From an uncultured Candidatus Saccharibacteria bacterium (GTDB lineage Bacteria; Patescibacteriota; Saccharimonadia; Saccharimonadales; Saccharimonadaceae): 64,000 nt of DNA. This document shows positions 60,709 to 64,000 of the stretch, piece by piece. Under the pieces are notes generated by a model. The model made no database searches. It had not been told where the DNA came from and saw only the letters and a list, made by a program, of their open reading frames with translations. How positions within the stretch are numbered: position 1 is the stretch's first letter; every line of letters begins with the position of its first letter. The stretch covers positions 30,107 through 94,106 of the forward strand of contig CANENS010000003.1 in NCBI GenBank assembly GCA_947428935.1, read 5' to 3'. Made by a program: the position numbers and the translations under genes.

Positions 60709-62709
60709 CTACTGACGCTTCAGTCTTTGATAAAGATACTCACGAATTACCGGGATCTTGCGCAAATAATTCTGCCACATTCCAATATATTCTCCGTCCG
60801 CCAGCTTCACCCGATCATTATAATCGACTTTCGACCGAAAACTTTCGTGCTCATCAAGCAGACCTGGATAATATTCTTCGTAAATCCGTGTACCTAATTT
60901 GCCGAGCGACGCCCACTCTTGATTACAGCCGGTAGAAGTTGTTTTACTTTCTACGTCAACATATCCCACACAAATCTTGTTACCCTTACTATAAAAAGTC
61001 CAAGTCAACTCATCATCTAGTGAACGAAAACTCTCCGCCTCAAACTTGCCCATCACCGCATCTCTACCTTCATAGCGCAAAACTTCCTTCGCAAAATCCG
61101 GCACCGACCCACCTTCAATCGTAATCTGCTCCGGCTTCGGTTTCGCTTCATTATCCAAATCAGCAAAAGATGCCTCTTTGCTCGCTTCCCGGTAATAATC
61201 TCCCCGCATTTGATTACTAAAATAACTATTCGCATATTCAAACTGAGAACTATAACGTTGTGCTGTTCCCGCGAAAACAAACGCTGGATTGGTCTTCTGA
61301 CTAATCGACTTGGAGCCAACACTGGAAATTTCATACAAACTTTTTTGCAACTTAGCTGGCAAAGTCACCGAAGCTTCATCATAACCCTGACCCAACTCAA
61401 ACTCATCAACATATCGACTGCTCTCCAAATCTTTCATGTAATAATCCGGTAAATACTTCCAAGCACCTTTTTTATCATCAAGATAATAACTCCGCACTTT
61501 AACACCCTGCTCCGTGACAACATAACCTACGGCCGCATTACGATTATCCGCCAATCGATAAGTTTCCGAAAGGCACACTCGCGCTCCATTCATTTCGACT
61601 TCAAATTTCGGACCCAAATCCAACTGCCCCAAAAGCTCCGGAGTCAATTTGTATTCCACGCCATTCTGTTTCCAGGGGTCCCCATCAACCACCGCTTGTT
61701 TCATCAGCTGCTCAGATTCCACCTTAGACATAATCCGAAAAGCATCTTTTTCGTCACGTAAATTCTCATTCGTAACCGCATCCTGTGACTGGTCCGACGT
61801 ATACGTAGTCGCCTCCCCACCCAACGTCACAGACTGATCACCCATTCCGGCAAAATCACTCTTTTGATCCTCTAAATTCTCCCGATACTGATCATAATAA
61901 GCCCGCTGTTTCAGAGACTCAAAAGCTTCATAATATCCAATTTGCTCCTCACCATAAAGAATCTTTTTCAGATTATTCACGCCATCTTTCGCCTTTTTAT
62001 AGTTCTGATCATCCTTGTCGAATCGTTTTAAATATGCCGCCTGAAATTCCGCAAAATCTAGTGGCGTCCGATAATCTTTTACACCAGGATTAGGCTCACT
62101 CAGCTTGCGCAACCCTTCTTCATTCATATGTCCACCACTCAAATTCCAAAACGCCTGTTGTGCCTCAAAATCTTCAACAATACGCGACAACGTCTCGTTC
62201 TTCGGTCGCTTTTCCATATCCGACGGAATCGCCAACAGAAAATTCTTTTCCGCCGCTTCATCAATTGTGCCATTAGCTACTTCCTGTAAAAACTGTCCTC
62301 GCCAATATGGATTTTCGGCCACATCGCTCGCATTCATCGCGTCTGCCCCCGCCTCGCTCTCAAAAGCTGCGATGATCTTACGCTGCCTTTTTGCAAAATT
62401 AAAAGCCTCTACACCACTCTCGGGCTGATATGGATCGACAAAATCCCCTATCTGACTACTAAAATCAGAAACGCGTTCAGCAGATACCGAACGCGGCAGA
62501 ATATTCTGCGACGAATCAATCGTCTCCGTACCAGAACGCTCTTCGAAATCCTTTTCCTTGCTCAAATCGTCCCACGACACATGCTGATCGCCCGCATATT
62601 GCCCCAAATCCGACCACGCGTTCGACGCTTCGTCGTCACTACCATTCGCATCATAGCCTCTTTCTGCCCCACGTCGCCTTCCATGGTTGCTACCAAAAAC
62701 TCCCACCAC
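60709..62709 (-). CDS. Large hypothetical protein with GTG start
   Basis: 666 residues, soluble, acidic. The first 110 residues are low-complexity (GYDANGSDDEASNAWSDLG), the rest looks folded with many aromatic residues (NPYWRGQFLQEVANGTIDEA, LDFAEFQAAYLKRFDK). No family recognised. Starts with two GTG codons after AAAAGGAGATAA, so translation begins at GTG 62709 or 62706. The first part resembles in style the acidic protein at 57646. Confidence 0.75.
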   Translation of the reverse strand: MVGVFGSNHGRRRGAERGYDANGSDDEASNAWSDLGQYAGDQHVSWDDLSKEKDFEERSGTETIDSSQNILPRSVSAERVSDFSSQIGDFVDPYQPESGVEAFNFAKRQRKIIAAFESEAGADAMNASDVAENPYWRGQFLQEVANGTIDEAAEKNFLLAIPSDMEKRPKNETLSRIVEDFEAQQAFWNLSGGHMNEEGLRKLSEPNPGVKDYRTPLDFAEFQAAYLKRFDKDDQNYKKAKDGVNNLKKILYGEEQIGYYEAFESLKQRAYYDQYRENLEDQKSDFAGMGDQSVTLGGEATTYTSDQSQDAVTNENLRDEKDAFRIMSKVESEQLMKQAVVDGDPWKQNGVEYKLTPELLGQLDLGPKFEVEMNGARVCLSETYRLADNRNAAVGYVVTEQGVKVRSYYLDDKKGAWKYLPDYYMKDLESSRYVDEFELGQGYDEASVTLPAKLQKSLYEISSVGSKSISQKTNPAFVFAGTAQRYSSQFEYANSYFSNQMRGDYYREASKEASFADLDNEAKPKPEQITIEGGSVPDFAKEVLRYEGRDAVMGKFEAESFRSLDDELTWTFYSKGNKICVGYVDVESKTTSTGCNQEWASLGKLGTRIYEEYYPGLLDEHESFRSKVDYNDRVKLADGEYIGMWQNYLRKIPVIREYLYQRLKRQ

Positions 62710-62995
62710 TTATCTCCTTTTGCTTAACTTAACCTTATTATATCATAGAAGTATGCTCTAGAAATGATTGCGTCACCTCAGAAAAAATATGCAAGTATAT
62801 TTTTTCGCCAAAATTTCCTATTATATCGAAAATCTCACAGTTTCAATTCCATGTCACGCCAAAGTTCACATCATTTCTCCAAAGCTTATAATACGTGAAC
62901 TCGTCAAAAGTCCCAATCACTGATACAACTATTGACATTAAACCAATCTAATATATAATACAAAACGAGGCACCTTAATAGCGTTTTTTGTCATC

Positions 62996-63062
62996 AATTA
63001 TCGTAGGATGAAAAATTCATCAATCCAAGCAAGGAAGGGTGGACTTCCATCCTGCGATAATT
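62996..63062 (+). promoter_or_regulatory. Hairpin leader before the gene at 63095
   Basis: AATTATCGTAGGATG pairs with CATCCTGCGATAATT (15 pairs, one wobble), with a small inner hairpin GATGAA/TTCATC on the left arm. The ribosome site AGGAGG follows at 63081. Strong candidate for leader control. Confidence 0.6.
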
Positions 63063-63094
63063 CACCGCAGAGAAATAAAAAGGAGGTAGCTACA

Positions 63095-63778
63095 ATGAGA
63101 AAGCTACACAGCAAGATGCAACCGACTATGAACGAGTTGACCGGAGGACTCATGCGTCAGATTGCATCATTAACCTCTGATTTCGAATATTTATTACCAA
63201 ACGGTTGGCGCGCAATTATCGAAATACATAGTTTCACCGAACAGCCGACTGGATTCGAATACCTACTGGACTTACAGAGCGATATCGGAGGCGGCAGCTT
63301 TGCCCCGGCCAAAATCAAAACTCTGGAAAGCTTTCCCAGCATCAACGCAACCGGCGGAGAAACCATTAAAGACCTTAAGGAAATGGTCGAGGAGATTGAC
63401 AGGAAGAGCGGACAAAAGCACTCCCAGACAGAAATGTTCTCCGAGCTGTGCAACCTTCCACATTCTGGTTGCATCAAAGGCAAACTCAGAGAATGGCTGC
63501 GCGATCAATGTGAAATCTCACCCTATTATGGTGGTATTCGAATACCATTCGCTTGTATATCGGCCGATTCATATCCATACGCCGGAGAAGTGCTAATTGC
63601 TTTCAGTGGCGCCATCGAGTGGCAAGATCTTTTCTTCGCCTTTACGATTTTCCGCGAACTGCAGAAGCTTCTCGATCACCATTTTCCGAAAAACCTATAT
63701 ACGTACGATTTGGCCCCACTAAAAACGCTGCGCGAAACCAGCATCTGGATCAACTTATATGGTATTGGGTCGGTCTAA
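63095..63778 (+). CDS. Hypothetical protein
   Basis: 227 residues, soluble, two cysteines pairs at the centre (ELCNLPHSGCIK). No family recognised. The start at 63095 is set by AAAAAGGAGGTAGCTACA. A longer frame from 63008 would run through the leader hairpin. The gene has its own terminator. Confidence 0.75.
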   Translation: MRKLHSKMQPTMNELTGGLMRQIASLTSDFEYLLPNGWRAIIEIHSFTEQPTGFEYLLDLQSDIGGGSFAPAKIKTLESFPSINATGGETIKDLKEMVEEIDRKSGQKHSQTEMFSELCNLPHSGCIKGKLREWLRDQCEISPYYGGIRIPFACISADSYPYAGEVLIAFSGAIEWQDLFFAFTIFRELQKLLDHHFPKNLYTYDLAPLKTLRETSIWINLYGIGSV

Positions 63779-63796
63779 ACATGACAAAACTCGCTA

Positions 63797-63823
63797 CCCC
63801 CTAGCTCAACTAGGGGGATTTTT
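63797..63823 (+). terminator. Terminator of the gene at 63095
   Basis: Perfect CCCCCTAG/CTAGGGGG stem, five-base loop, then ATTTTTC. Confidence 0.85.
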
Positions 63824-63861
63824 CATAACAAAAACTATCACTAAACAAGGATTTTTACGTT

Positions 63862-63945
63862 TGAACTTGTACATCCTGTACAAGTTCAACGCGTTTTTAC
63901 CTCTGTAAAAATAATGGAATCTTAAGTTAATAAAGCCCAAGATGC
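63862..63945 (+). repeat. Composite two-palindrome element, copy 15
   Basis: AACTTGTAC-ATCCT-GTACAAGTT, GTTTTTACCTCTGTAAAAAT and AAGTTAATAAAGCCCAAG. Nearly the same as copy 6 outside the loop. The window ends 55 bases later without a cassette start. Confidence 0.88.
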
Positions 63946-64000
63946 ACTATTTCCTTGTTCTAGATTTTTCTTTCAGAAAAATCTAGAAAACTGAGCGTTG

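Overview
The window looks like part of a small genome from Candidatus Saccharibacteria (TM7) or a close CPR relative. I infer this from the gene style: TM2, FISUMP-type, FemAB, SurA-like and degenerate DHH-like proteins, a lone ComF, and many genes whose TATAAT box sits only 6-7 bases before the ATG (leaderless transcripts). TGA is used as a normal stop, so the code is standard. No rRNA, integrase, reverse transcriptase or CRISPR array was found. Four tRNA genes are present: Thr(CGT), Gly(CCC), Asp(GTC) and Ser(CGA).

Housekeeping genes are scattered rather than in large operons: pnp (cut by the left edge), hisS, ndk, rpsO, hsp20, comF, truB, a class V aminotransferase, yidC-khpB, pta, tsaD, femAB-like, valS, a HIT protein next to an ATP-grasp enzyme, a P-type cation ATPase, and many small membrane proteins of unknown role. 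Bases 34.7-42.8 kb hold a very large DUF4011-type SF1 helicase-nuclease and a convergent two-gene unit (DEAD-type helicase with C-terminal homing-endonuclease-associated repeats, plus a small repeat protein). This could be a defence module. Bases 51-57 kb hold a GNAT enzyme, an AAA_14/DUF4143 ATPase, a 647-residue protein with a TerD-like tail, and a RhuM-Fic protein.

The main discovery is in the spaces between genes. Nineteen complete or partial cassettes of about 180 bp (plus one very degenerate candidate) are scattered over both strands. Each starts at CGCAGCGG (Arg-Ser-Gly) and ends at CCGCTGC (Arg-Cys). Each encodes only the last 60 or so residues of a FISUMP/C-type-lectin-like protein, with no start codon and no parent gene nearby. 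Variable codons are nearly all NNC or NNT (also NTC and NGG), as expected from adenine-targeted mutagenesis of AAC/AAT codons by a diversity-generating retroelement. Some cassettes are mosaics of others, one is duplicated in inverted orientation 15 kb away, and two sit at junctions that broke other genes (purB, and a RhuM/TM2 chimera). I read them as a dispersed library of variable-repeat cassettes whose template, reverse transcriptase and expressed target lie outside the window.

The cassettes travel with other repeat families: a composite two-palindrome element (AACTTGTAC-N5-GTACAAGTT plus TTTTTAC..GTAAAAA plus GTTAATAAAG, 15 copies, a different loop in nearly every copy), a 116-bp MITE with 27-bp terminal inverted repeats, arrays of 50-55 bp hairpins, and GGCGTCG-flanked hairpins with variable stems, some located between a tRNA 3' end and a duplicated copy of that end. 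In-frame palindromic insertions are seen inside valS and pta.
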